From Mytilinidion resinicola (Eukaryota; Ascomycota; Dothideomycetes; Mytilinidiales; Mytilinidiaceae), in NCBI RefSeq assembly GCF_010093595.1, contig NW_022985447.1:535218-599217 (forward strand): a DNA stretch of 64,000 bases, read 5' to 3'. The notes beneath the pieces are model-generated. The model saw only the letters and a list, made by a program, of their open reading frames with translations, did no database searches and was not told the DNA's origin. Below are positions 24,290 to 34,885 of this stretch, one piece after another. Position 1 is the first letter of the stretch; each line of letters begins with the position of its first letter. The translations under genes were made by a program, and so were the position numbers.

Positions 24290-26022
24290 CCTGCCGAAGG
24301 CGATCGACGGGTTAAGTCCAAACAGATGATCGCTGTAAGCGTGTCATGTAGATTCCAACCAACCCACACGAGCGATCTTTCAAATACCGCGACCAGGAAA
24401 TTCCATGTGCAGTTGAGATTGTGCCGATATATCAAAATGGCGGGCAGCCTACATCATGATATTTGGTCCTGCTTCTCGAAAGACTCTTATCCTACGGATA
24501 TATACTGGATACGTTCAAATTCCGCCTGGAATAAGTCTATGTGGTTCCCTTGAATCAAAACCCTACAACCGGTTCATCCATGTAAGAATTGACCGGTCCC
24601 AACGCAGTGATGCTTCAAAGTGGTCAAGGAGGACGACGATGTAGGAGTCGATTCGGGGCGGCGCCTCAAACATATACGAGCTAGAATCAGTGAGCTTGCG
24701 GGATCGCATTTCGTTTCACTTCCCACCAGTGTACCAGAGACATATCAAAATCAATGGCACTATCGTTCCATGTGTTCAGATCAAATCAAACGAGCTGTAG
24801 GGACACCACATTTGGAGACCGAGCAGTCTGAACGCAGCGACGGATCAAAACGCAAAAGTTCTTCAGGCCATCATCAATGTGGGATCGGAAGCGTGGGCCA
24901 GCACGTAAAACGTCCCAAAAGATCCCTCCATGGACTTTGATGTATACTAGAGGCCACCGCAATCATCTATATTCCCACTCCTTTATCTTCTTTCTATATC
25001 AACACGTAACAAGGCCCACTACTATGTAAATACCGACCTGTCCGGGCCGTTTAAGTTTTCAAAACCATCACGCCTACCACTCGATGGAGCCAAGTAGTGG
25101 CGAGCATCATTGGCTTGCATCAGGCGTGAGACGAGTTCTCCATGACTGTCTGGAAGAGCGGGATCAAAAGCCTACTATCAACAGCCTCATGGGACGATCT
25201 TCAAAATGTCCCATACACAGCACCCATGACCATCCGCATTCCTGCGGAGTCAAAACCACCGTCTTCTTTCTTTCATGTGAATAAGGACCAATTCAGCCGC
25301 AGTCATCCTTTCAAACTGGCTGGGGAAGAGCCTCCTGGGATCAGAATTCTAGATTTCACCAAGGGGCTGCTTAGAAGGCTGCTGTCGCCACTTCTCATGG
25401 CACTTCGGGAAAAGAGAGTCAAACGCGATGGACTTCAGCAAGATGTAGAGGACCTTCAAAAGCGTGCGGCCATCGGGTGTACGTCCGTCCGTGTTCTGGA
25501 AGAAATAAAAAACGTGAGATGATGTGGCTGATGTGGAGACTGACTTGTTCCTCTGGTGAGCCTTCAACAACCATGTCTAACGAAACTGATGAAAGAAGAG
25601 CTGTGGGTAGTATCAAGAGGTTTCGTCAAAAGTAGGCAATGAGGCCATTTATGGCAACGCAGAAACAGGTCGTCAAAATCCCATGAGGCCCCGTTCGATG
25701 TGGAGGACTGCAATATGTTCGAATTCAGACCTCAATGTTTGCCCGTTGATCAAAATCAACACCAAGATGGTCGCATGGAACCAGAACCAGGGGCAGCGCC
25801 GTGAAATTGCAGCACAATTTTGCCGTCCTTGAACCCGTATGATTGTGGAATCAATGATGTCCGTCCACTATACCGGCCGAGTCATCAAACTTGAGGTATA
25901 CATTTTCTTATATCTATCAGCATAACCGAATATAACCTTCAAGATTCCGTAGAAGAACCCTGAATGGAACGAGAACCGCAATGGAAGAGTTTAAAATAAA
26001 ATACCGAGTTTTACAGTGCCCG

Positions 26023-26810
26023 TCCTTTTCCGGAAGAGTGGCCAGACCTATTTCTATACATACGTTTACATCGACATCAACCAACAAGTCTGCCTATATT
26101 TCGCAAAACCTTCGCAGCGCCTCTGCCATGGATCTAGAATCGCGAGCAGTGTTCTGGAATTGGCTCAAACCATTGGTACAGGCATCATATGTGCTGTCGT
26201 GCAGTGTGCAGAAGAAGATAAAAAACGCGCAAATCGCCCTGCTATGTCGCGGAGCCTCAGAATTCAAATCCGCAAATTATAATGGTTGCTCGTTTTCCGG
26301 AGTTGTGGCCGAGTTTATCCTATTTCTACTCGTATATCAAACTAAAAAATTACAGCCTAGTATATCCTTTAAAAGGAGTGGAATATTCATTGCATGAGAC
26401 CGGAGCCTGGGTCGTTTCGAGACTTGTGTCAAACGAGGCATACTTAAGCTATCATGGCAGTTTGTGGAAGGGGGATATCAAACACCCAGACGCCATATAC
26501 CATGACAGAGCATTGCAAAATCTACTGCCGACAACAGTGATGCCCGTCTGTTCTCTGGAGGCGTGGCTAAACTTACCTTCCCCATACTCGTATATCAACC
26601 AAACATTACAACGGAGTATATCTATTAACATAGTACAAACAACACTTCCATGGACCAGGCTTGCGTGCTGTGTCGAGGACTCGGCCAACATCAACACTAT
26701 TCCTAATCCTCTACTATGGGACTAGTGAGGAGGCGAGTCGAGGGTTCTCTCAGGGGTGCCATCCACTGCAAGTTTTGCCCAGACGAGCGTTCTTTCAGAA
26801 GTACTCTGGG
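26023..26810 (+). repeat. Tandem repeat, about 262-bp unit, three copies
   Basis: A stretch like TTTTCCGGAGxxGTGGCC recurs at about 26023, 26289 and 26548. In each copy it is followed 25-40 bp later by ACTCGTATATCAA-like sequence and then an A-rich tract ending in AGTATATC (clearest in copies 2 and 3). Copies have diverged by substitutions and small indels. There is no conserved long frame. Confidence 0.6.
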
Positions 26811-26989
26811 GATGATGTTCATTCATCTGGTTACGAAACACAGCCTGCTCACAGTTTATAACATGATCTTCGTTGGGCTAAATCAACTCTGATGATTTCT
26901 GGCCGGAGTAGAGGAGCTTCAAAATGACCGGCCCTGCACTTCCATGCTCGTTCGTTCTCCGGAGAAGCGGTTTTAAAACAGAACAAGGT

Positions 26990-27660
26990 CACTCGTGTGT
27001 GGGAGAAGGGGATCAAAACCCAAGACAACGACGACCCATGCGGAGGAGCTGGAAAACGCCGAAGCCAATCAGCGTATGGCTGTCTGCGTCGCAGATCGAG
27101 CGGCCACCCGAGACAGCTCAAACGGAGTTGTTTGAATGACAATGAGTTTCGCGGCTTGTAAAAACCTACCCGGGAATAAGTAATGGACTGGAAACTGCTG
27201 TGCGGAAGAAGGGGATCAAATCATAGCATGGCACCCCCGCATGAGATTATGGAGGAGAATCAAGTAGCCTGCGTATTTCCTATCATGTCCATTCGCGTTG
27301 TGAAGCGACTGGGCCCATTAGAACCGACTCGGAGTTCCAACATACACATCGCTGGAGTTTTGGGTCTTTAACAACATCACGATTACCATGGAATGGTCTT
27401 TGTGGTCTGTGTGACAGAGAGTGAAAGGGGATCGACTTCAGACCCACAACGCTCCTACGTGGAGAGCGCGTAAGTGGAGAGCGTTTAAACCCTCCCTCAT
27501 CACTGCTGATGTCCGTCTGTATCGTGGAGCGAGTGGTTACTCCAGACGAATCGAAACGGCGATAGATCTCCTCCGATGCGTTGTAAAAGTTCAAAAATCT
27601 CGGAGCTGCCCTCCGATGGGCTGGGAGCTGTTGCGTGGAAGAAAGAGATCAAAAACATGA
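26990..27660 (+). repeat. Tandem repeat, about 203-215 bp unit, four copies
   Basis: GARAAGGGGATCAAA-like cores occur at about 27003, 27206, 27421 and 27636. They are preceded by a GGGCTGxxAGCTGTTGCGTGG-like or CTGGAAACTGCTGTGCGG-like stretch in the clearer copies. The TCAAAA motif of the island is the most conserved part of the unit; the third copy has GATCGAC instead. Confidence 0.55.
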
Positions 27661-28199
27661 GGCCGGTCTGCCCATGCGGAGAAGCTGAAACAGGATGTAC
27701 CATGGACTGGGGCTGCTGTGTCTGGAGACCTGAAATCGCGAAAAACGAGACAGTAAGCTTCTATGACTGAGTGCGTCCTGGCCATCTCTCTCAATCAAAA
27801 CTTGGGTGCAACACGTGCAATGGAATTAGGAGCTTTGGCGTTGGTCTAGGGGCTATTTCGTCGAAAGGGCTGGAACAATAAAACGAGAAAGAGAAAGATC
27901 AAACGACAGAGAGAATCTCGCGTACCTTGCTTCATCAAACAGAAGTTCTGGGTCGACACATGAAGGCTGGAGCTTGGAGTGGCGAGACCGCGGAATTAGA
28001 CCTTAGGGGATTAGATATAGAAAAACTCAAATCAGCGAGATGTGCTAGAGGGCTTGATGTTGGTATTGAGATTGATGAAACAGATATGATATATCATTAA
28101 TAGAAGTGCACTCACTCAGAGAATTTGAAAACGCAGTGGACGACTCTCGTACAGTGACAGGTTATAAGTACGTATGTGCACACCCGTTTACCACCGCTT

Positions 28200-28362
28200 G
28201 GGGTAACCCTATAGGTTTTCAAAAACCTAGGTGCGATGTCAAGTTTCAAGCAGTGTCAATCAGGCTGTCTCTTGACTAAGTGGCTGCTTACTCTCTAGGC
28301 TGCTCCCACAATGGTATCGAGTGATAACTCCGTGTGCCCAGACTTATGACCTAGTACTGTAC
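28200..28362 (+). repeat. Single copy of the 38.4-39.1 kb dispersed repeat
   Basis: GGGGTAACCCTATAGG, then GCGATGTCAAG, CAGTGTCAATCAGGCTG, CAATGGTATCGAG and CAGACTTATGAC follow in the same order as in the array at 38449-39110 and in the same orientation. It lies just beyond the 3' end of the aldo-keto reductase. Confidence 0.65.
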
Positions 28363-28543
28363 CTCCATTGATTATCACTCCTGCTTGCCATTAGCATCAC
28401 ATAGTGGCATACCACTTGTACGTGGAATTGAGTTCTCATTTACAACCTTTGGCGCTTCTATAATTTTACTTTTATCTATAGCACGGATGCGGGTATCCTA
28501 CGGTCTAACATCAACCCCCGTCTCGACGCAGCACCTCCAGCAC

Positions 28544-29572
28544 CTACTGCTTATCTGGGAAGCCTAGGTTTACACCGAATTGTGGGTATACGAAACGCGT
28601 GAAGCCCTTCGCTTTGGATATGCCTTCTAGCTTCTCCATGTCGTCGTCATCGAGGGAGGTGAGTTTGCGGTTCGATTCAATGCGGGCGGGTGTTACTGAT
28701 TTCACGAGGACGGAGGAGCCGCGGGCAACTTTTGAGAATTAGCTGTTAACCTCAATTGTTGAAAGTCAAAGATTGAGACTTACCGTGGTAGCTTAGCAGC
28801 ACTGCTCCCGGCTCAACCGAGTGCTTCTTCGCGACTTCGATCACAACCTCTTCCTTCATCAGTGGGCTTCCTGTGCTTCCGAGAGGACTATATGCGGTGA
28901 TGTGGATTCCCTTGCCCTTGCAGAAGTCTACGATTTCTTGTTGGGGCAGATAAGGGTGGTTTTCGATCTGGTTGACAGCGGGCGTGATGGTGGTGTTCGG
29001 CAAAAGTTCCTCAAGGAACTTGACAGAGTAATTGGCCACGCCAATAGCCTTTACTTTGCCGGTCTCCGGGAGCTTCTCCATAGACTTCCATGTGTCCACA
29101 TGGGTAATTGATTTGTCGAGGTCACGCGAGCCATCGGGGAACTTGGGGAAGAGGGGGTGGTTTCCTGGACAAATGTTAGAGGTTGGTATAAAAAGACACG
29201 CGAAGTCGAATTGCACTCACCCTTGGGGTTCATCGGTACCGGCCAATGCACCAAGAAGAGGTCGACGTAGTCCAATCCCAGCGCCTTCAAGCTCTTGTCT
29301 AGTCCCTCCTCAACCCGCGTGTGGAACGTGCACCACAGCTTCGTGGTGATAAACAGCTCTTCCCGGTTCACGACCTTCTTCGCCAGCACCTCCTTAAGCG
29401 CCTCTCCCACCTCGTCCTCGTTCTGGTAGCAAAAAGCGCAGTCTATGTGTCTGTAACCGGACTCAATGGCGTGAATAACAGTAGCCTTGACCTGGCCTGG
29501 CTCCGATTGCCACGTCCCGAGCCCAAGGGCTGGGATGGTGGCGCCGGTGTTGAGGGGTAGCGGGGTATTCAT
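28544..29572 (-). CDS. Aldo-keto reductase, candidate D-glucuronate reductase, 305 aa
   Basis: Exons 29572-29221, 29164-28784 and 28728-28544; introns 56 and 55 bp, phases consistent. The AKR catalytic tetrad is complete: Asp44 and Tyr49 (HIDCAFCYQNE), Lys78 (TTKLW) and His109 (LVHWP). GVANYSVKFLEELL, QIENHPYLPQ and a C-terminal VLVKSVTPARIESN supply the NADP-binding loop. The family reduces aldehydes and aldoses with NADPH. Lying head-to-head with myo-inositol oxygenase, it is well placed to reduce D-glucuronate to L-gulonate; xylose- or glycerol-type activity cannot be excluded. An in-frame ATG at 29641 would add 23 residues. I prefer 29572 because family proteins start just before the LNTGAxIPALGLGTW strand. 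Confidence 0.88.
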
Positions 29573-30792
29573 TGTGGGTGTTGGATGGAGGATGCGTTCG
29601 GGAGTGCGCGCAAGCATAAACTTAGAGAGGGCGGGATTCATAGCGGCGAGGGCTGTGGTTGATATAGTGCGGGCAACTTCGCGGAATCCCGCGAATTGTT
29701 ACTTCATGTTTGCACGCCGTCTGTGTCGAGAGGGTACGCTGCGGGTCGGCCCACGCATCGGGCGAAGTGTCGGCCCTGGATGCCGGCGAGTGAGTGGCCG
29801 CTGTTCCCTCGCCGTTCTCTCGGGCCGGGCAGTCGTGCTTTGTGCAGAGGACGGGGACGGGGATGCATTCTGAACACGATGAATCTGAAGGCTGCAATTT
29901 GGTACCGTTGTAAGAAGGGCCCGCGTGGCTATTTTGCACACCTGCTGCTCCTTGATCGGGCATTGAAAACGGCCACGTAACCGAGCAATCGTTGATGCGG
30001 AGAGGGCAACTCTTCCGTGCTGCTTCGCCGCTCCGCATCTTCTTTTCTCCATCAATTCATCAGACTCCATCGCGGGGCCGAGATGCTACCCCTCCTTCCC
30101 GAAGCGGAATCCGAATGGAAACATTCTCGAAGGCCGGCAGTCCCTGGAACGCAGCCACATGATCGCCACGCTTCAACGGCCGCCAGTCGCCTCCGCCCCG
30201 TCGGTGTTCCTCGAATTGCCCCAAATAGATGCCGGGAACGCAGGTTGCGGCGAGAATTGTCCTTCTCGGCGGCCACACGGCAAGTCGGATAAAACCAGCG
30301 GGAACAGTGGAGCCACGGCAGCCAGAACGCCCTCGCAAATGCAACCATCCCTCCACTTGACGTAGACCACTGCACCATATTTCCAATTGTGGACGCATCT
30401 CGTCCTCGACCTGTTCGCCAGCCCCGCTAAGGGGCCGTCATGCGTGTCTGAAGACGGCGAACTGCAGAGATTGCGTTGGATCTGGCATGCATTCTGATAT
30501 CGACCCGCACTCTCATTGCCTGACATGTGGGGTCTAGATTTGAATTCAGGTGCTTGTGGTAGGTAGGGGAGAATTGCGCTGTTGAGGGGCTCTTTCTTTC
30601 CCATTTTTCATTGCTATCAAGGTACCGTGTATCGCTTCTCAACAGTCAAGTACACGCGACGCTGCTTCTATTCAAATACTCAGCGTCGAAGTAGCTTTCA
30701 CTCTCATCATCAACTTCACTTCATCTCTTGCATCTCCAAGCCTGTCTTCTTTGATACCCATTTGCATACCTCAGCCCCTCATCACCACCAAA
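29573..30792. promoter_or_regulatory. Shared divergent promoter, aldo-keto reductase / myo-inositol oxygenase
   Basis: This 1.2-kb region lies between outward-facing starts. GAAGCGGAA occurs at 30101-30109. The last 150 bp before the MIOX start is pyrimidine-rich (CATCATCAACTTCACTTC-like), as in strongly transcribed fungal genes. I see no separate gene. Confidence 0.55.
30101..30109 (+). promoter_or_regulatory. Candidate regulator site GAAGCGGAA
   Basis: This is the second of three GAAGCGGRA matches in divergent promoters of the inositol neighbourhood, located 692 bp upstream of the MIOX start. It contains a CGG half-site. Confidence 0.3.
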
Positions 30793-31764
30793 ATGGCCCC
30801 GGCTCTCCTCGAAACCCCCAACATCAACGAGACCTTCAACGACCGCGATGGCCTCGCTCTCGAAGCCACCTCGGACGCCATAGACGAAGTCAACGTCCTC
30901 AAGGCCGCTCTCAAAGTGAAGAAGGGCACCGCCACCCAAGAAGAGAAGGACATCTACGAAGCCTCCCAGTTCGATGCCGAAAAGGACAAGACGCAGTTCC
31001 GACAATACGAAGAAGCTTGCGACCGCGTCAAGAACTTCTACCGCGAGCAGCACGAGAAGCAAACCGTAGCCTACAACCTCAAAGCGCGCAACACCTTCCT
31101 CTCGCAGACGCGCGCCGAGATGACCATCTGGGAAGCCATGGAGAAGCTCAACACGCTCATCGACGAGTCCGACCCGGACACGTCGCTCTCGCAGATCGAG
31201 CATCTGCTGCAGTCGGCCGAGGCCATCCGCCGCGACGGCAAGCCGCGCTGGATGCAGCTCACCGGCCTGATCCACGACCTGGGCAAGCTGCTCTTCTTCT
31301 TCGGCGCCGAGGGCCAGTGGGACGTCGTCGGCGACACGTTCCCCGTCGGCTGCGCCTTCGACCGCAAGATCATCTACCCGGACACCTTCGTCGGCAACCC
31401 GGACTCCAAGGACCCCATCTACAGCACCAAGGAGGGCATCTACACGCCCGGCTGCGGCATGGACAACGTCATGCTCAGCTGGGGCCACGACGAGTACCTC
31501 TACCACATTGCGAAGGCGCAGAGCACCATGCCCGACGAGGCGCTGGCGATGATCAGGTACCACTCGTTCTACCCGTGGCACTCGCAGGACGCGTACCGCT
31601 GGATGATGAATGAGAAGGATGAGAAGATGTTGGAGGCGGTTAGGGCGTTCAACCCGTATGATTTGTACTCGAAGAGTGATGAGGTGCCCAAGGCGGAGGT
31701 GCTGAAGCCGTACTATATGGAGCTGATTAAGGAGTTTTGGGGTGAGGGGAAGGTTAAGTGGTGA
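30793..31764 (+). CDS. MIOX: myo-Inositol oxygenase, 323 aa, single exon
   Basis: Catalyses the ring-opening oxidation of myo-inositol by O2 to D-glucuronate at a mixed-valent di-iron site in the cytosol. The metal ligands of the family are visible: His137 (IEHLLQSAEAIR), His161-Asp162 (GLIHDLGK), His233 (SWGHDEY), His257 (IRYHSFYPWH) and Asp290 (NPYDLYSK). The C-terminus ends KVKW, as family members do. Length is normal for fungal members. The start at 30793 has a favourable CAAA context before ATG. The first two thirds use almost only C- or G-ending codons, which suggests strong expression and creates a spurious 286-codon antisense frame. It shares a promoter region with the aldo-keto reductase, the presumed next enzyme. 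This is the anchor for reading the neighbourhood as an inositol pathway. Confidence 0.96.
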   Translation: MAPALLETPNINETFNDRDGLALEATSDAIDEVNVLKAALKVKKGTATQEEKDIYEASQFDAEKDKTQFRQYEEACDRVKNFYREQHEKQTVAYNLKARNTFLSQTRAEMTIWEAMEKLNTLIDESDPDTSLSQIEHLLQSAEAIRRDGKPRWMQLTGLIHDLGKLLFFFGAEGQWDVVGDTFPVGCAFDRKIIYPDTFVGNPDSKDPIYSTKEGIYTPGCGMDNVMLSWGHDEYLYHIAKAQSTMPDEALAMIRYHSFYPWHSQDAYRWMMNEKDEKMLEAVRAFNPYDLYSKSDEVPKAEVLKPYYMELIKEFWGEGKVKW

Positions 31765-33241
31765 GTGTGCGGAATGGGATACGGTAATTGGGGCGGCATG
31801 ATAGAGGTTTCTTTTAGCGGTTGGGGATTCCTGGGTCTGCGTTTGGATTAGATCTCACCGCGAGCGAGTGCGGTTGGAGACTTCCTTTGAATGAAAACAT
31901 ATTTCTCTACTATTCTATCGCTTGGGTCATGTGCTTATGGTCAAATCATGTGACTCTGTACTTCTGTAGAGCATATAAGAGTCCTTCAGGGATGAGATCT
32001 TAGTTCTTCAGCGGCAGGAGTAATTGGAGGGCTCTTCGAAACCATGGACGCACCTGGGGGTGCGCTCGAGTGGTCAGTTTGCCTAATCAAAACAAATCCG
32101 AGCCCATCCCGCATGACTGGGACCGGGGAGGTATCGAACAACGCACGGTCGAAGTCATCACGGTAGAGATGGTAGATGCATGGAGGGAAACATCAAATCG
32201 CTCACTGCGACTCACCATGGAGTCGGAGAGCGGGAGGACTTGGCCATCGTATGCTGTTGCTGACACATATCCTCGCCTTCTCATATCGCTATTGATCATT
32301 GTATCCTCCCGGTACCTCCAAATATTATCGGATTTAGGAGGTGAGTAGCACCGGTGCGCGGCGGCGAAGTGGGTGGCAGCACATCGGTTCATTTTCCTCG
32401 TCTTGTTTTGGATATACTGCCACGAACCACCATCCAACACCATGAGCTTTTGTTGTGTGTCGGTTTTAGTGGAGCAATGTCCGACCGAATGTCCTTGGCC
32501 TGCTCAAGCTTGTCGGAGGAGAGATTTTATACCCCGGCGAAGTTGAGACCCGCGACCGTTGCTCAGATCACGGGACTTCGTATTCAGTTACAAAGGGAGA
32601 TGGTAAGATAAGAGCGAGTCTAGGAGATTGATAGGCATAGGATGGAGGGAAAGATGGCGTGTTCTGTAGATATCTCGAGCAGAAGAGGGGGGAGCGGGGG
32701 GAGCGGGGGGAGCGGGGGTTCCAATCACAAGAACGGACGAAAGCGTCGTTAAATTTTATTTTTTCTCAAAGAAGAGGCGGATGCGTGTACGCTTTTTGTA
32801 AATAATGACGAAAGATGGTACAAGGATGAGGAAAGCGTGGCAAGTACAATCACACTTTCGCTGCAACTTGTATTATCTGCATTCTGGACCACGCTTTGGG
32901 TATATGATGTAGCATTTGGACCGAAAGCGTAGATCATCCGCATGCGTCGTAGCTCTACAAAGTGAGTGGAAACGGGAGGGTACGAGCAGGGAAGCGAGTA
33001 TCAAGACGCGAGGCGAGAAAGAGATATGAAAGAGAGCACCAGTGAAGGCACAAGAATACCAAATCCTATCAGAGTGTGTGGATAAGGTGTAATTGTTCAT
33101 TCCAGATTGGTATATAAGAAAGCGTCTACAATTATGGAGAATCATCAACCTCTCCATGCCGAGATGGTTGGTCCGTCCGTCTATCTCATCTCAAATATCT
33201 CAGATCAACTGAGCTCTTGCCATCATCATGGCTTCAATATC
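31765..33241. other. Convergent intergenic region, no gene seen
   Basis: This 1.5-kb stretch lies between the 3' ends of MIOX and the P450. It contains a G-rich microsatellite (32688-32719). Its short frames look random. Confidence 0.45.
32688..32719 (+). repeat. G-rich microsatellite (GGGGGGAGC)n
   Basis: About four imperfect 9-bp units, each a run of five or six G plus AGC. It has G-quadruplex potential on the plus strand. Confidence 0.8.
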
Positions 33242-34885
33242 TCAAAGCCCAACCTTCTCATCCTCGACCGTCATCCTCTCGCGTCTCCACACCTTCAAAG
33301 GCATAGAATCGGGGGCGCAGTTCATGCTTTCCTTCCACGTTGGCGTCCACGACTGTTCAGGGAGCGCAAATTCATACCGATGGATTACACTGCTTAGCAA
33401 CACGGTTTGCTCCAGGTAGCTGATGTTGCGGCCAATGCAGCCGCGAGCGCCAGCGCTGAACGCGATGAAGTACACTTGCAGATCCTTGCTATCTGGCTGC
33501 AGCCAGCGCTCAGGAATGAACTTTTCTGGCTCCGGAAAGATGGTCGGGTCGCGGTGGGCGACGTATGCAGACATGGAGACGGAAGTCTCGCCGGGAACGA
33601 AGGTGCCCTCGATGGTGTGGCCCCCAGGTGGTGTGCGGCGGGGCAGACCGAAGGTAGTGGGGGGCGTGATACGCATACTCTCATCGAGACATGCGCGGAG
33701 GTATGGCAGATGGCGCACTTTGTCGTACGGTGCGACTACTTCGTCCTCATCGAGCACTGAGTCGATCTCAGCGCGGAGTTTCGCTAGGGCAGCAGGGGTC
33801 TTGAGCAGCCAGTACATGACGTTGTTCATGGCAATGGCAGTGGTGTCGGAGCCGGCGTTCATCATGATGGATACCTCGGCAACAATTTCGCCCCACTCGA
33901 GGTTGTTTGGATGCCCGTTCTTGTCTTCCATCAGCGCTTGGAAGAAGTCGTCGAGCTTCTCGCCGGCTTGGTAGCGGCGCAGACGCTGCATAGCGCGATG
34001 CCAAACGATATCGTTCCAGCCCTCGTTGAGCTTCCAGAGGCTCTTGAAGGAAGTGGGGAGTATGCGAGTGATCTTCTCGTTGAGGGTGTACCAGTCATAG
34101 GCCCAGACGATTTGGGACTGGGCGCGAGCGGTGGCATGGAGGCAGCGGCGGTAGGAGTCGATTGTGTGGATTTCGCCATTCATTTTCTCACCGCGGACGA
34201 GATCAGAGCCCTGGTCTAGGAAACCGAGACGCTCGCTCAGTCCAATGTCGGCGATGGCATCGAGAGTGAAGAAGTTGGTCCAGGCGCGGTAATCGAAGGT
34301 CAAGTCTTTGGGATCTGGACCGGGGGCTCCTTTTATAAGAGGCGTGGTGCAGTGCTTGTCGCAGCCGGTGATGAAGCGAGCAGTTTTGTCGCTGACTTTG
34401 TGTTCCCAGCCTTCAAGGTTCTTGAGGGCGTAGGCGGATGAGAGGACTTTACGCTTGCGGGCGTGTTCGGGCTTATCGAGCACATCTGCAAGATGGAAAT
34501 GCGAGCCAGCTAGGGCTGAGTAAAAGAGGTCCTTTGTGCAAGGAGAACCGTGACCGTAAATGTCCTTGACGTTGTGTTAACAATGATTTCTCCCTACTCA
34601 ATCCCAAGAGTTGCTTACCTTGATAGCTTGTGGACGCCCGTAGCTCAACGAGTTTGGTCCAATGCGAATGACCGGGTGCATCTTGTGCATTTCATAGAGC
34701 GTTTTCGACCGGAACCCCTTTCTGGCTTCCCACATGAAGCCCAGGTTCGTGATACCCGCAATGGGGTTGATAGCGGGGTACTTTCGGAAACCCTTCACAT
34801 CGCGGAAGTAGTTGAAGACGGGCCTAAGAATGAAGTAGGTGACGAAAAAGAAGGCAGCACTAGCTGCCACAATGATGGAGTACAT
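33242..34885 (-). CDS. Membrane-anchored cytochrome P450 (529 aa), benzoate-hydroxylase/pisatin-demethylase-like clan
   Basis: Exons 34885-34619 and 34564-33242; intron 54 bp, phase 0. An N-terminal anchor (IIVAASAAFFFVTYFIL) is followed by a basic/Pro-rich linker. The P450 signatures are all intact: I-helix AGSDTT, K-helix ESMR (ExxR), FIPERW, and the heme loop FSAGARGCIGRN with the thiolate Cys near residue 463. The general sequence style is that of fungal P450s often annotated benzoate 4-monooxygenase or pisatin demethylase. I cannot assign a CYP family or substrate. It lies head-to-head with its own P450 reductase across 947 bp, so the two are probably co-expressed. Nothing in known inositol or glucuronate catabolism needs a P450. 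Confidence 0.92.

Larger units (their letters stand above)
17590..28170. repeat. Gene-free island of decayed tandem repeats with strand-biased TCAAAA motif
   Basis: This 10.5-kb stretch lies between the SDR and the aldo-keto reductase. No open frame longer than about 195 codons is present and none shows a domain. By direct reading I count about 44 TCAAAA on the plus strand (about 2.5 expected by chance) and only about two on the minus strand. The motif often appears as GATCAAAA, TTCAAAAGC or GTCAAAA and is frequently 35-85 bp from the next copy. Several repeat families are embedded: 18-bp, 105-bp, about 262-bp and about 210-bp tandem units, plus longer diverged copies about 840 bp apart. Base composition looks balanced and CpA is retained, which argues against heavy RIP mutation. 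I find no transposase, reverse transcriptase, long terminal repeat or terminal inverted repeat. Function unknown. Confidence 0.7.

Noticed and set aside
17590..28170. RIP-mutated transposon relic
   Set aside because: RIP converts CpA to TpA and raises AT content. Here CpA inside TCAAAA is abundant, composition looks balanced, and no transposon protein trace was seen.
17590..28170. CRISPR-like or subtelomeric array
   Set aside because: Spacing and units are too irregular for CRISPR, which fungi lack; there is no TTAGGG-type telomere repeat or RecQ-like helicase nearby.
29573..29641. 23-residue N-terminal extension of the aldo-keto reductase
   Set aside because: In frame with an ATG at 29641, but family members begin just before the LNTGA strand and the catalytic residues then match the usual numbering minus four.
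30721..31581. 286-codon minus-strand frame
   Set aside because: It lies exactly antisense to MIOX, whose codons are nearly all C- or G-ending; such bias opens the complementary frame. The translation has no domain.
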